Assembly (NCBI GenBank): GCA_963725415.1
Contig: CAVRZY010000306.1
Coordinates: 1 to 64,000 of the forward strand
Direction of reading: 5' to 3'
Length of the DNA: 64,000 nt
DNA from: CAVRZY01 sp963725415
GTDB lineage: Bacteria; Acidobacteriota; Terriglobia; Bryobacterales; Bryobacteraceae
Positions within the stretch are counted from its first letter, which is position 1; each line of letters begins with the position of its first letter. This document shows, in pieces, positions 16,879 through 25,314 of the stretch. A model generated the notes under the pieces. The model was given only the letters and a program-made list of their open reading frames with translations, ran no database searches and had not been told where the DNA came from. The position numbers were made by a program, and so were the translations under genes.

Positions 16879-17286
16879 GTGGACATCCCGGCGTGCGGCC
16901 CGTTTGTTGCTTTCGCGGGTCTATCCCTGCCAGACGGCGTTGGCGGCGCTGTTGTGGAGATTTCGCCGGAGGTTCCCTCTGGTTACCGATTCGTGGTGGA
17001 TGTCGTAACTGGAATTTGCATGGTGCAAATTGGAGAGGTGCCTGAATTGGTCCTCGGCACTCGCATCAACACACCGCGGCAGCCCGACAGCTACTACGCC
17101 ACGTATTTCCCTTTGAGCCCGGTTGGCCTCACGACCTATTACATTTTGCACCAGCCCACCCAGCTCTTTGCTGATGAACCCGCAGCATCTCAAAGGAACA
17201 AGGTCACGTTTGCACGACTCGGTAGCTTGAGCGGTTCCGCCCCGGCGTCTGTCACACTTGTCGGTCACCTGGTGAGCATTCCGTGA
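16879..17286 (+). CDS. Hypothetical protein, beta-rich, possibly 5'-truncated
   Basis: GTG 16879 opens 135 codons with believable protein composition: alternating hydrophobic residues (YRFVVDVVTGICMVQIG), a Y/P-rich middle (YYATYFPLSPVGLTTYYILHQPTQLFADEP) and an ending SVTLVGHLVSIP. No signal peptide, helix-rich region or known motif is evident. It lies between an integrase scar and a thioredoxin gene, in a zone of foreign remnants. The frame is closed by a stop about 25 bases upstream, so the N-terminus may have been lost. Function unknown; it could be a phage or surface-type protein fragment. Confidence 0.42.
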   Translation: MDIPACGPFVAFAGLSLPDGVGGAVVEISPEVPSGYRFVVDVVTGICMVQIGEVPELVLGTRINTPRQPDSYYATYFPLSPVGLTTYYILHQPTQLFADEPAASQRNKVTFARLGSLSGSAPASVTLVGHLVSIP

Positions 17287-17305
17287 CCCGCGGGCTCGTG
17301 GCGAC

Positions 17306-18412
17306 CTACTTAAAGCGGTCTTCCTTCAGGGTCCGGACGATGGCCCGCTTGACGGCCAGAGGGTCCATCTCCCCCTGCACCTTGTATAGCACCTCACCGC
17401 CGGGACCAATCAGCATAGTGTAGGGCAGCGCCGCGTTCCACTGCGGATCGAAGGCCGCCATGAGCTTGTACTTGTCGGTGTCGGCAAACAAGAGGTTGCG
17501 GTTGGAGGCCTGGTTCTTCTGGAGAAAGTCCAGGACCTCCTTTTTCTCATCCGGGAAGTTGGCCGAGACGGTGACCAACTCGAAGGCGCGGCGGCGGTAC
17601 ATGCGGTTGATGGTGACCAGCTCCGGGAACTCTGTGATGCAGGGGCCGCACCAAGTAGCCCAGAAGTTCACCAGGCGCACTTTGCCCGAGTCGTTCTTGC
17701 GCAGGGCGCCCAGCGCCTCGGCGTCCGCCGTCTCGACGCTCACCGGCTCAGCGGCCAGCTTGGCCATGAACTTCTTGACGGAGTCGGCCTTGTCGGACCA
17801 CTTGATGGAGCAGCCAAAGGCGCGGGTCTGGGCGACGGGCACCTCGCGCCCGGCCAACAACGCGTCCAGGGCGTTGCGGAGGTCGTACGTCTTGGCCAGC
17901 GGCTCGCGCTCGCTGTCGTCGATGCGACCGACGTAGCGCAACTTCCGCTCGGCGTCGAAGACAAAGGCGTGCGGCGTGGCGGTGGCTCCGTAGGCCCGGG
18001 AGACCCCGGTGCGGTCGCCCTCGAAGAGGTACGGGAAGTTGAACTGCCGGTCCTTGGCGCGCAGCTTCATTTCCTCGAAGGAGTCGCTCAGGTCTGTGTA
18101 ACCCAGCTCGTCCAGGCGCAGGGCGGCGGGGTCGTTGGGCGAGATGGCGACCAGCGCCACTCCCTTGTCCTTGTAGTCCCGGACGAGCCGCTTCAGCCGC
18201 TCCTCGTAAGCCTGCGCCGTGGGGCAGTGGTTGCAGGTGAAAACCACCACCAGGACCTTCGCCCGCGCGAAGTCTTTCAGCGTGTGCGTCCGGCCGTCCA
18301 CGCCCGGCAGCTTGAAGTCCGGGGCCTTCGAGCCCGGGGCCAGGGTCTGAATGGGGGCCTGCTCGGCGGCCACCAGCCAGGCGAACAGAAGCAGGGAAGC
18401 GTGCGTTCTCAT
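17306..18412 (-). CDS. Secreted double thioredoxin-fold protein
   Basis: A 368-residue protein with a signal peptide (MRTHASLLLFAWLVAAEQ) and two redox domains. The first (about 22-200) is AhpC/TSA-like (APDFKLPGVDGRTHTLKDF) with FTCNHCP, a C-x-x-C pair at about 59-62. The second (about 230-368) is TlpA/ResA-like with FWATWCGPC at about 248-256 and the cis-proline region AALPYTMLIGPGGEV. It probably reduces or repairs disulfides in the periplasm. ATG 18412 was chosen because it starts a clear signal peptide; the 103 upstream in-frame codons look non-coding. No cytochrome-maturation or DsbD-like partner is adjacent. Confidence 0.87.
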   Translation of the reverse strand: MRTHASLLLFAWLVAAEQAPIQTLAPGSKAPDFKLPGVDGRTHTLKDFARAKVLVVVFTCNHCPTAQAYEERLKRLVRDYKDKGVALVAISPNDPAALRLDELGYTDLSDSFEEMKLRAKDRQFNFPYLFEGDRTGVSRAYGATATPHAFVFDAERKLRYVGRIDDSEREPLAKTYDLRNALDALLAGREVPVAQTRAFGCSIKWSDKADSVKKFMAKLAAEPVSVETADAEALGALRKNDSGKVRLVNFWATWCGPCITEFPELVTINRMYRRRAFELVTVSANFPDEKKEVLDFLQKNQASNRNLLFADTDKYKLMAAFDPQWNAALPYTMLIGPGGEVLYKVQGEMDPLAVKRAIVRTLKEDRFK

Positions 18413-18767
18413 GGGGCGAACCTCTGAAGGTTGGTGTCTAAAGCCATCAGATGCAGGGTAACTCATCCTGGTCTCCAGGCGCTGAAAGGAAACCGGCCCT
18501 CGCAGCATTCCCCAGATGTAAGCGGCGAATTCCTGCTTCCGGTGCATGCCGAGGGCTTGAGCTGCCAGCGCGGAACCAGCAATTGCAGCCGCCACACCAT
18601 CGACTTCCGCAACTACCACAAGTACGAGGCCGATTCCAGCATCACCTTCGAGAACCGCGCTCAGAAGAAGGCCCAGTGAGATTGACGATCGGCCACGGCG
18701 CACCGGGCTGCGACAAACCAATCGTCAATGATTCAAGCCGTATTTTCGTTTCCCCCAAGCTGCCCTC

Positions 18768-20774
18768 CTAATGCTGCACTGTAAGCAAGACGCCGCTCTC
18801 GGTGGTGAACCCGTTGTGCATCGCGGTGAGAGCGTTGTCACCATCCGGCAGGCCGGCCGGCACCACTACGTTGAATTGAAACTCGCCCGGCCCCACCAGC
18901 CCCGCAAACTCAACGGTGGCCGTGATGCCGCCGATCTTGATCACGGGCAGCGGGGACAACGTGCCACCCTGCGTGGCCGATCCGCTGACTATGGGCGCCG
19001 ACGTTGGCCCGAACCCGTTGGCGTAGAGCACCACGGTCTCGCCCGGCTTGGCGGGAGTGGTCAATCCGGCATAGAGGTTTGCAGGTCCGAGAAAGCTCCC
19101 GTCGGCGTGCTCGGCGGCGACGTACGGTCCACCGTTGAAGACGAAGAACGATGGCGATTCCGTCCGCGCCAGAACCATCCACGCGGCGCTCGCCGCTCCG
19201 TTGTTGGTCACCTGCACCGGCACTTCGCCCTGCATGGCATCGGGCGGCGTGAGAATGTTCACCTGCGTGGGGCTGATGTAGTAGACATAGGCGGCTCTTC
19301 CGTTTACGGTCGCGCTGACGCCGCTCAACTGAGTCGGCATCACGTTGTTCGCGAAGTCCGATCCCTGCCAGATGCGCGTGCTCCCCGCGGGCGCGAGGTT
19401 GACTCCCTTGATCTCGACCCACGTGTTCGGCGCAATCACGGGACTTTCGCCCTCCGCGTTGGCCACCAGACCGATCGCCGGTGTGGACCCGGGCGCGAGC
19501 GAAAGCGTCAACGTCACGCTCTCGAAGACCGCCGTGGTGTAATCGGGGAACAAGCCGGTGGGGAAACTACTGAAATACACTCGCGGCGCGGCGCCGCCGA
19601 TGGTGGGGTCGCCGGTTTCGCCCATCAGGGTAGGGTAATACAGCGTGCGGCCCGGTTCTGAGTAAGGAGCGCCAATCGCTCCGGACCAGTGGATCAGGTC
19701 GCTCGATGCGCGCACCTTGATGCCGCCGCCCGACTGGTAGACGGCCAGATACACATCGAAGGCGCTGTCATAGATCACTTCCACGCCGCCGGGCTCGTCA
19801 GTCCAGAGCGGCGTGTACTTGCCGGCGGCGCCCGAAAGATCGGGCGTGTCGCTGGTGGCGGGCTGGGTCCACGGATTCGGCGATGCGCCATCGTACTTGC
19901 GGAAGACGCGCGCCACTTGGTGCGGGTCGCCGGAGAACGCGGCCGCGACCACGTCGGCGTACGGCGCGCGCGCGACGCCCATGCAGACGGCGGTGTTACA
20001 GACGCCCGGCGACCCCGGCAAGCGGTCGAGGTAGAAGAGATAGAAGTACGCGCTGCTCGCATCGGCGGGCGGATTGTCGAGGTGCTTGCCGTTCGCATCG
20101 GCCACGACCAGCGAGCCATAACCAACGTTCATGTTCGTGCCGCCACCGGTGAAGACCGACAACGGCTGGCTCGGCTGCAGAATCTGCCCTGCCACCTTGA
20201 ACATCTTGCCGTTGTCGGTCGACACCGCCAGCCCGAGCGAGGCGTAAAAGCACTCCACCTGCGAGCCCGAGCCGCCAACCACGTCGCACTTGTGCGTGGT
20301 GGTCGCCGGGTTCTGCCACCAGTACTCGCCGTGGAAAACCATGAGCCATCCGCTCTTGCCGCCGCTGGCGAAGCGCACCACCTGACCGCCGCCCGCATAA
20401 TTAGTGTCGAAGACCCAGCCCGCTGGGGCGTCTCCGGGACCGAACAACCGCGTGCAGCCGTTGCTGCCCGTTACGTGGTCAAGCGTGCCGGTGAACGAAA
20501 ACGCGCCCTTGGCGTTCTTGGTTCCCGCGCAGGCGGCCGTGGAGCCCGCGGCACCGTAGAACGTGTAGCTGTTGCCGCCCGCGGGCATGGCGCCGAACTG
20601 GCCGTCCGAGGGGCCGAAGGAAAAACCGTAGGCATGGAGTTCGGTATGAGTGGCGAAGGTGACGGGCGAGCCGAAGACACCGCTGATCGCCGGTACGGGC
20701 TTTTGCGCCCTCGCGCCCGTTCCCAACAAAACAATTGCGCCGGCCCATGCCAGCAGCTTCTTCATATGAGGCAT
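18768..20774 (-). CDS. Secreted protein with TIGR03437 C-terminal domain
   Basis: A 668-residue exported protein (signal peptide in MKKLLAWAGAIVLLGTGARA; start could be ATG 20774 or ATG 20765). Residues about 25-435 look like a beta-propeller or glycosidase-like lectin fold (GWLMVFHGEYWWQ, VEVIYDSAFDVYLAVYQSGG, RTLYYPTLMG), similar in style to DUF4185 and sialidase-like modules, but I cannot assign a family. Residues about 450-668 are a full TIGR03437 domain: GLVANAEGESPVIAPNTWVEIKG-type start, YVYYISPTQVNILTPPD, PSFFVFNGGPYVAA, LYANGFGPTSAPIVSG and a final LLTVQH. This domain is characteristic of Solibacter relatives. It is the last of three tandem TIGR03437 units on this strand. Confidence 0.85.
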   Translation of the reverse strand: MPHMKKLLAWAGAIVLLGTGARAQKPVPAISGVFGSPVTFATHTELHAYGFSFGPSDGQFGAMPAGGNSYTFYGAAGSTAACAGTKNAKGAFSFTGTLDHVTGSNGCTRLFGPGDAPAGWVFDTNYAGGGQVVRFASGGKSGWLMVFHGEYWWQNPATTTHKCDVVGGSGSQVECFYASLGLAVSTDNGKMFKVAGQILQPSQPLSVFTGGGTNMNVGYGSLVVADANGKHLDNPPADASSAYFYLFYLDRLPGSPGVCNTAVCMGVARAPYADVVAAAFSGDPHQVARVFRKYDGASPNPWTQPATSDTPDLSGAAGKYTPLWTDEPGGVEVIYDSAFDVYLAVYQSGGGIKVRASSDLIHWSGAIGAPYSEPGRTLYYPTLMGETGDPTIGGAAPRVYFSSFPTGLFPDYTTAVFESVTLTLSLAPGSTPAIGLVANAEGESPVIAPNTWVEIKGVNLAPAGSTRIWQGSDFANNVMPTQLSGVSATVNGRAAYVYYISPTQVNILTPPDAMQGEVPVQVTNNGAASAAWMVLARTESPSFFVFNGGPYVAAEHADGSFLGPANLYAGLTTPAKPGETVVLYANGFGPTSAPIVSGSATQGGTLSPLPVIKIGGITATVEFAGLVGPGEFQFNVVVPAGLPDGDNALTAMHNGFTTESGVLLTVQH

Positions 20775-23590
20775 CCTAATGCTGCACCGTAATCAACGTC
20801 CCCGGCTGCGTGGTTGCGCCGCTGTACGTCGCCCTGATCGGCTGGTCGCCGTCCGGCGTGTTGGGCGGCACCACGACGTTAAACTGAAACTCACCGGGCG
20901 CAACCAGGCCGGCAAATGACACCGTCGCGGTGATGCCGCCGATTTTGATCACGGGCACCGGGGACAAGGTTCCCCACTGCGTGGTCGCCCCGCTGGCCAC
21001 GGGCACATTCGTCGGCCCGAAGCCATTGGCGTAGAGCAGCACGGTCTCACCCGGCTTGGCCGGCGTCGTAGAGCCTTGATAGAGAGTTGTTGGCCCGATC
21101 AGGCTTCCATTCGCGTGTACCGCAGCGACATGCGGCCCGCCGTTGAAGACGAAGAACGAAGGCGAAAACGGCTCCGCCTGGACAGTCTCCGGAGCGCTCG
21201 CAACTCCCGCACTGGTTACCACTACTTGTACCGGGCCCGAGATTGCATCGGGTGGCGTGAGAATGTTCACCTGTGCAGGGCTGATGTAGTAGACGTAAGC
21301 GGCCCTGTTGTTCACCGTCGCGCTGACGCCGTCGAGTTGCGTCGGCATCTTGTTATTCACAAAATCTGAGCTCTGCCAGGTGCGCTTATCCCCCGCCGGC
21401 GCGAGATTCGATCCCTTGATCTCCACCCACGTATTCGGCGCGATCGTCGGGCTTTCGCCTTCGGCATTCGCCACGAGCGAAATCGTTGGCACGGGCGTAC
21501 CGGTCGTAATCGTGAAGGCGCGCGACGAGAACTGTCGTGCGGAGACGCCCTGGCATCCCCACATGTAGAACACATATCCGCTAGTCGAGAGATGACCGGG
21601 CTTGCTGCCTGGTGACATCAATGATGGATACCACCCCTTGTAGTCCCGGCATCCGCCGGAGTTGTCCCATTCGCTCCAGGAACCGATGATCTCCTGCGGC
21701 GGACTCCACTGCCCCGGATCGGAAAGGTCGTCACTGGTGGAGTAAAACCAAGCAGCGCCTTTGGCGTTGCCGGCGCCTTGACCGCTAGCTGGGTCGGTTG
21801 GGGAATGGCAGACGAAAGTCAGCAGATACTGTTGTGTTGCTTCGACGTAGTTGATCGAACCCGAATGTCTCCCTTGATCTTGAGTCTCGCAGTTCTTGTA
21901 GGGGCCGGCCGGGAAGATTGGACTCTCAGAGGCCGCCGAGACCGGGAGCAGCGAAAGCCCGCCCATTCCATTTCACGAAGCTAAGCGGAGCGGTCCCGCC
22001 ATTGAGCCGGGCTCGGGCGACCATCAGATCACTGTCCAGATTGTTCGGCAATGGCGGGTCACCCAACCCTCCCGGACTGTAGCCGTGTACCTCGTAAAGG
22101 TATTGTGCAGGACGGGCGCTGGCATCATCGACAAACGCGGAAGGTTGCGCGTCGCCCATAGTGGCCGGGAGCGGCTTTCCCGTCGCCATGGCAGTGGCAA
22201 TCGTGACCTGCGGGCCCAGGACGGCGCAACGGCCGTAGCTGGCAGGTGGCGTTGCCGAGCAATCGTTGCCGCTGCAAACGGAATTACCCAACGAGCCGGC
22301 TGGGGCGTTGGGCCCCTGGGACTGGTTTTGGGAAGGGAGCCGGGCAAAATCGAACGACGCGCTACCACGGTAGGTGGGCCACGTATAACCATAGTCACGG
22401 GAGGTGGCGACGCCAACCGTGGAGTAGAAATTGTCGCTACGGTCGCCACCGGTAACGCCGAAACAAGTGTTGGTTCCCTCGTAGATCATGAGGAGATTGC
22501 CCGGGCCGCTGGTCGGATCGATCACCACTGATCCAGCAGCGGCGTAATTCAGGTCAAAGGTCCGGTCCTGGTGGGCGGGATTGCCATCGGCGACTGTTGG
22601 GCAACCACGGCCCACCGGGGATAGAAAAAGCTGGCCGAAGCCGGACGGGTAGGAATCGTAGCCATCCGCTTTAGGGAAATCCATGGTCCATTGGCCGGTT
22701 GCCTGGTTCGGCCCACGGCCACCCGACAGAACCACCACTCCGGTATCCGAGTTCAGGCTTGTCCTGGTCGCAACGAAAAACAGGTAATCACTGTTGCCTT
22801 GCAAGGTTCCAGGCGAAAAGACCGTCGAGTGCTCGTCGGAAATGCCGCCAAGGCCGCCATACTTGTTGATGGCATTGCCGCTGCCATCGGGAGCGAGGAC
22901 AATCTGGTGGGTGTCGAAACTGCCACTCGGGCAGCTTCCAGGGCCACCGGCGCCGTGGGCGCCGCAGACCGATATCGATACGATTGCAGGCGGGTGCTGC
23001 GCCTGCGCGCGAGCCAGCCAGCCAGCAGCATCACCAAGCACGTGTATTTCCTGGAACTTCGCACGCTTTTTCTACTCAGCCCCCTCTAGTGCTGCACCGT
23101 AAGCAGCGTGCCTGTCTGCGTGGTGAGACCGTTATAAGTCGCCATGATCGATAGGGCCCCATCTTGCGTGTTGGGCGACACCACCATGTTGAACTGGAAC
23201 TCGCCCGGCCCCACCAGATCCGCAAACTGAACGGTGGCCGTGATACCGCCGATCTTGATCACGGGCAGCGGCGTCAGCGTGCCGCCCTGCGTGGCCGATC
23301 CGCTGACTATGGGCACCGACGTTGGCCCGAACCCGTTGGCGTAGAGCATCACGGTCTCGCCCGGCTTCGCGGGCGTCGTCAGTCCGGCATACACGCTCGT
23401 GGGTCCCAGGAAGCTACCATTGGCGGGTTGCGCGGCCACATGCGGCCCGCCGTTGAAGACGAAGAACGAAGGCGAAAGCGGCTGCGCCTGCACATTGACC
23501 GCCGCGCTGGTGGTTCCGGCGTTCATCAGGGTGACTGGCACCTGGCCTTGAATGGTATCGGGCGGCGTCAGAATGTTCACCTGCGTCGGG
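18771..23590 (-). repeat. Three direct copies of a TIGR03437 coding module
   Basis: Related modules end at 18771, 20779 and 23089 on the minus strand, each finishing with codons for LLTVQH or LITVQH and sharing long near-identical blocks, for example around 18960-19060, 20950-21060 and 23250-23370. The first and third are most alike. The span given covers all three; the sequence between them is the N-terminal part of each gene. Confidence 0.75.
20776..23064 (-). CDS. Second TIGR03437 protein (two frameshifts)
   Basis: Reading across two indels gives one protein of about 762 residues. ATG 23064 starts a convincing signal peptide (MRSSRKYTCLVMLLAGWLA); the frame then shifts near 23000-23010, in a GGCTGGCTGGCTCGCGCG stretch, to continue RAQAQHPPAIVSISV. 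A second shift near 21945-21966 joins FVKWNG to the segment starting GGLSLLPVSAASES. The N-terminal 500 residues resemble the propeller-like region of the neighbouring gene (NLLMIYEGTNTCFG, FYSTSDDLSDPGQWSPP). The C-terminal 220 residues are TIGR03437 (YVYYISPAQVNILTPPD, LYANGFGPTNVPVASG, LITVQH). One base separates its stop from the start of the next gene. Biological role unknown. Confidence 0.72.
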
Positions 23591-23605
23591 CTGATGTAAT
23601 CCGGG
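23086..23605 (-). pseudogene. Truncated TIGR03437 domain (third copy)
   Basis: About 172 residues corresponding to the last four-fifths of a TIGR03437 domain: YISPTQVNILTPPD, PSFFVFNGGPHVAA, LYANGFGPTSVPIVSG, PVIKIGGITATVQFADL, GTLLTVQH. The codons in front do not belong to the domain, and no secreted N-terminal module precedes it. Nucleotide identity to the copy at 18.8-19.3 kb is visibly very high over long stretches, suggesting duplication or gene conversion. It is probably a decayed 3' end of a former gene. Confidence 0.7.
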
Positions 23606-23613
23606 ATTTCCAT

Positions 23614-24036
23614 TTGGGCTTCCCGGTCACCAGCGAGTATACTCTTAACCAGGATTTCCGTCTTGGCCTCCTGGCCGCTATCGATTATACGTCCAACCGC
23701 CTCCGTTCGAGCCGTTTCTGCTAAAGTCTCCTTGCTGAGCGACTCGGGCGCCCTGCCACAATGGCACCCTTGGCTCTTCAGGACACACGAAGACCTGGAA
23801 CTGCGCTGTTTCCAAGGGATTGCACCGACACCTCCCCGTCCCTGCCTCGTTACTCGGTCAGGTTTTCACCCGCCACCCACAGCCTCTACCCCGCCGGCCG
23901 CGGCAACGCCGCCATCCTCCGCACCATCGCCCGAAACAGCGGACGTGTCAGATGGCTCTCAGCTCGCCACGACGATGCCCCAACGCTGCGCGAGACGTGG
24001 CCCACGAACGCATAACGGTCCATGGGGCGGTGTCGT
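23614..24036. other. Gene-free stretch
   Basis: About 420 bases between the truncated TIGR03437 module and the basic repeat protein. Short ORFs exist on both strands but have arginine/proline/serine-rich, shadow-like composition, and I recognise no gene, RNA or mobile end. Confidence 0.5.
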
Positions 24037-24435
24037 CTACTCAGCCGCCCGCGGCTGTGCCGATGGCTTGGCCGCCCTCTTTACGGCCGGCATTCGGGCC
24101 TTCTTCGCCCTGAACTCAGCCCACCGTTTTCTCGTGGCCTCGATAATGTGTCTCCGACCTTCAGCACTCAGCCTGCGCTTCTTAGGTGCCGACTCCTTCT
24201 TGGCCTTTTTGAGCGCTGCCCACCTCCTGCGCTGGGCAGCAGCAATGCGCTTCCGGCCGGCGGCGCTGATGGTGCGCTTGGGCTTGCCGGCGGCGGGCAC
24301 GGGAGTGGGACCGCGGCGCGGAGCCAAGAGGCACTGCACTTGCGCAATCTGGCCCTCGATGCGCTGCCTCTGGAATTCCAGGCCTTCCAAAGCAGCCTGC
24401 AGAATGGCGTTGTCCAACAGCTTTCCTCTGGGCAT
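24037..24435 (-). CDS. Small basic protein with duplicated RWA motif
   Basis: A 132-residue, lysine/arginine-rich protein. The first 50 residues (GKLLDNAILQAALEGLEFQRQRIEGQIAQVQCLL) form an amphipathic helix or coiled coil. Two copies of a basic motif follow: KRTISAAGRKRIAAAQRRRWAALKK and KRRLSAEGRRHIIEATRKRWAEFRAKK, each written S-x-x-GR-x-x-I-x-x-A-x-RRW in outline. Similar repeats occur in acidobacterial hypothetical proteins and suggest nucleic-acid binding, which is inference. ATG 24435 is supported by AAGGAG eight bases upstream and by an extended -10 promoter further up. It seems intact beside a dead transposase. Confidence 0.72.
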   Translation of the reverse strand: MPRGKLLDNAILQAALEGLEFQRQRIEGQIAQVQCLLAPRRGPTPVPAAGKPKRTISAAGRKRIAAAQRRRWAALKKAKKESAPKKRRLSAEGRRHIIEATRKRWAEFRAKKARMPAVKRAAKPSAQPRAAE

Positions 24436-24483
24436 GAGAACGACTCCTTGCAAGATGTGCTCGACTGCCAAACAGAACCTGCG

Positions 24484-24492
24484 ATTATAGCA
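24484..24492 (-). promoter_or_regulatory. Extended -10 promoter of the basic repeat gene
   Basis: On the minus strand TGCTATAAT (extended -10, TGnTATAAT) lies 48 bases before the ATG at 24435, predicting a leader of about 42 bases. No -35 is needed for extended -10 promoters and none is obvious. Confidence 0.5.
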
Positions 24493-24530
24493 GGCGGGTC
24501 TGGTAGGGCGAGCGAGGAACAACCAGGTGG

Positions 24531-24905
24531 TCAAGCCGCCGACCTGGGGGATGGCGACCACGCACCCGAGCCTGGCGGCTGGACCGGCCAGGGCCTCCGG
24601 TGCGTCCATGTCCAAAACAGTCGGAAGCCTTTTCGATGCCAAGCAATGACCGTCTCTGGCTTGACGATCACGAGGGCGGACCGCCAGTCATGCCAGACCC
24701 CGCACAGCCAGGCCCACAGAACACGGTCCGCGGCCGTCAGCTTCGGTCGCTTTTTCGCCGAGCGCTGGAGCACGCCGACCTGGTGGCGAAGGGCCAGGTT
24801 CTCCAGTTGCAGTGAGGTTCGGGATTTGAGCGGTGACGAAAGAGCGGCAGCCAGCACCGGCAGCACTCTGAACATCAGACGAAGGAATTGGCGGAGGATG
24901 CGCAA
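24531..24905 (-). pseudogene. N-terminal fragment of an integrase-type IS transposase
   Basis: About 100 residues match the start of integrase-core IS transposases common in Acidobacteriota: TSLQLENLALRHQVGVLQR, KLTAADRVLWAWLCGVWHDWRSALVIVKPETVIAWHRKGFRLFW. The match stops at about WTWTHR, before the catalytic DDE domain, and the next codons are unrelated, so the gene is truncated. No terminal repeats were found. Confidence 0.75.
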
Positions 24906-25314
24906 CTCCCATCTTCTCAGATAGTTCGGGGTTTACGAGAGGCACAGGCAGCCAATCGCTGGAGGTCAGCTTTGGCCAGATCTTCTCGGGCCGGGACTCG
25001 CCTGGCGAACCCGAGCGGGCGATCTAGGGAGAGGGTGAGTTGTATTTGTACGTGGCCAAGACCGGCTCATCGGAAGCAGGATCGGACGTCATTATCGAGC
25101 AGACCGCCAGCAACGTACTGCGCCTGCCCGTGGTGGTAAAGAAAGCGGATTCCGCGGGTCAATGGCGCCGGCGCAGAGGCCTGCGCGCGTACTGGGCCAC
25201 TATCGCACATGAACTCAAGACACTTTGTGGAACGGCAATCGTCAACTCCCCCGGCACGGCCGCTCTGCCCGCACGTGCCGCTCGCTCCCTGCGGGCGCCC
25301 CGAGAGCCTCACTC
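24906..25314. other. Gene-free stretch
   Basis: About 400 bases between the transposase fragment and the GT-C gene. A plus-strand ORF at 25040-25345 has a protein-like beginning (LYLYVAKTGSSEAGSD..., NVLRLPVVVKKA) but turns arginine/alanine-rich, lacks a ribosome site and overlaps the 3' end of the opposite gene. It may be a fragment of something, but I cannot identify it. Confidence 0.4.
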
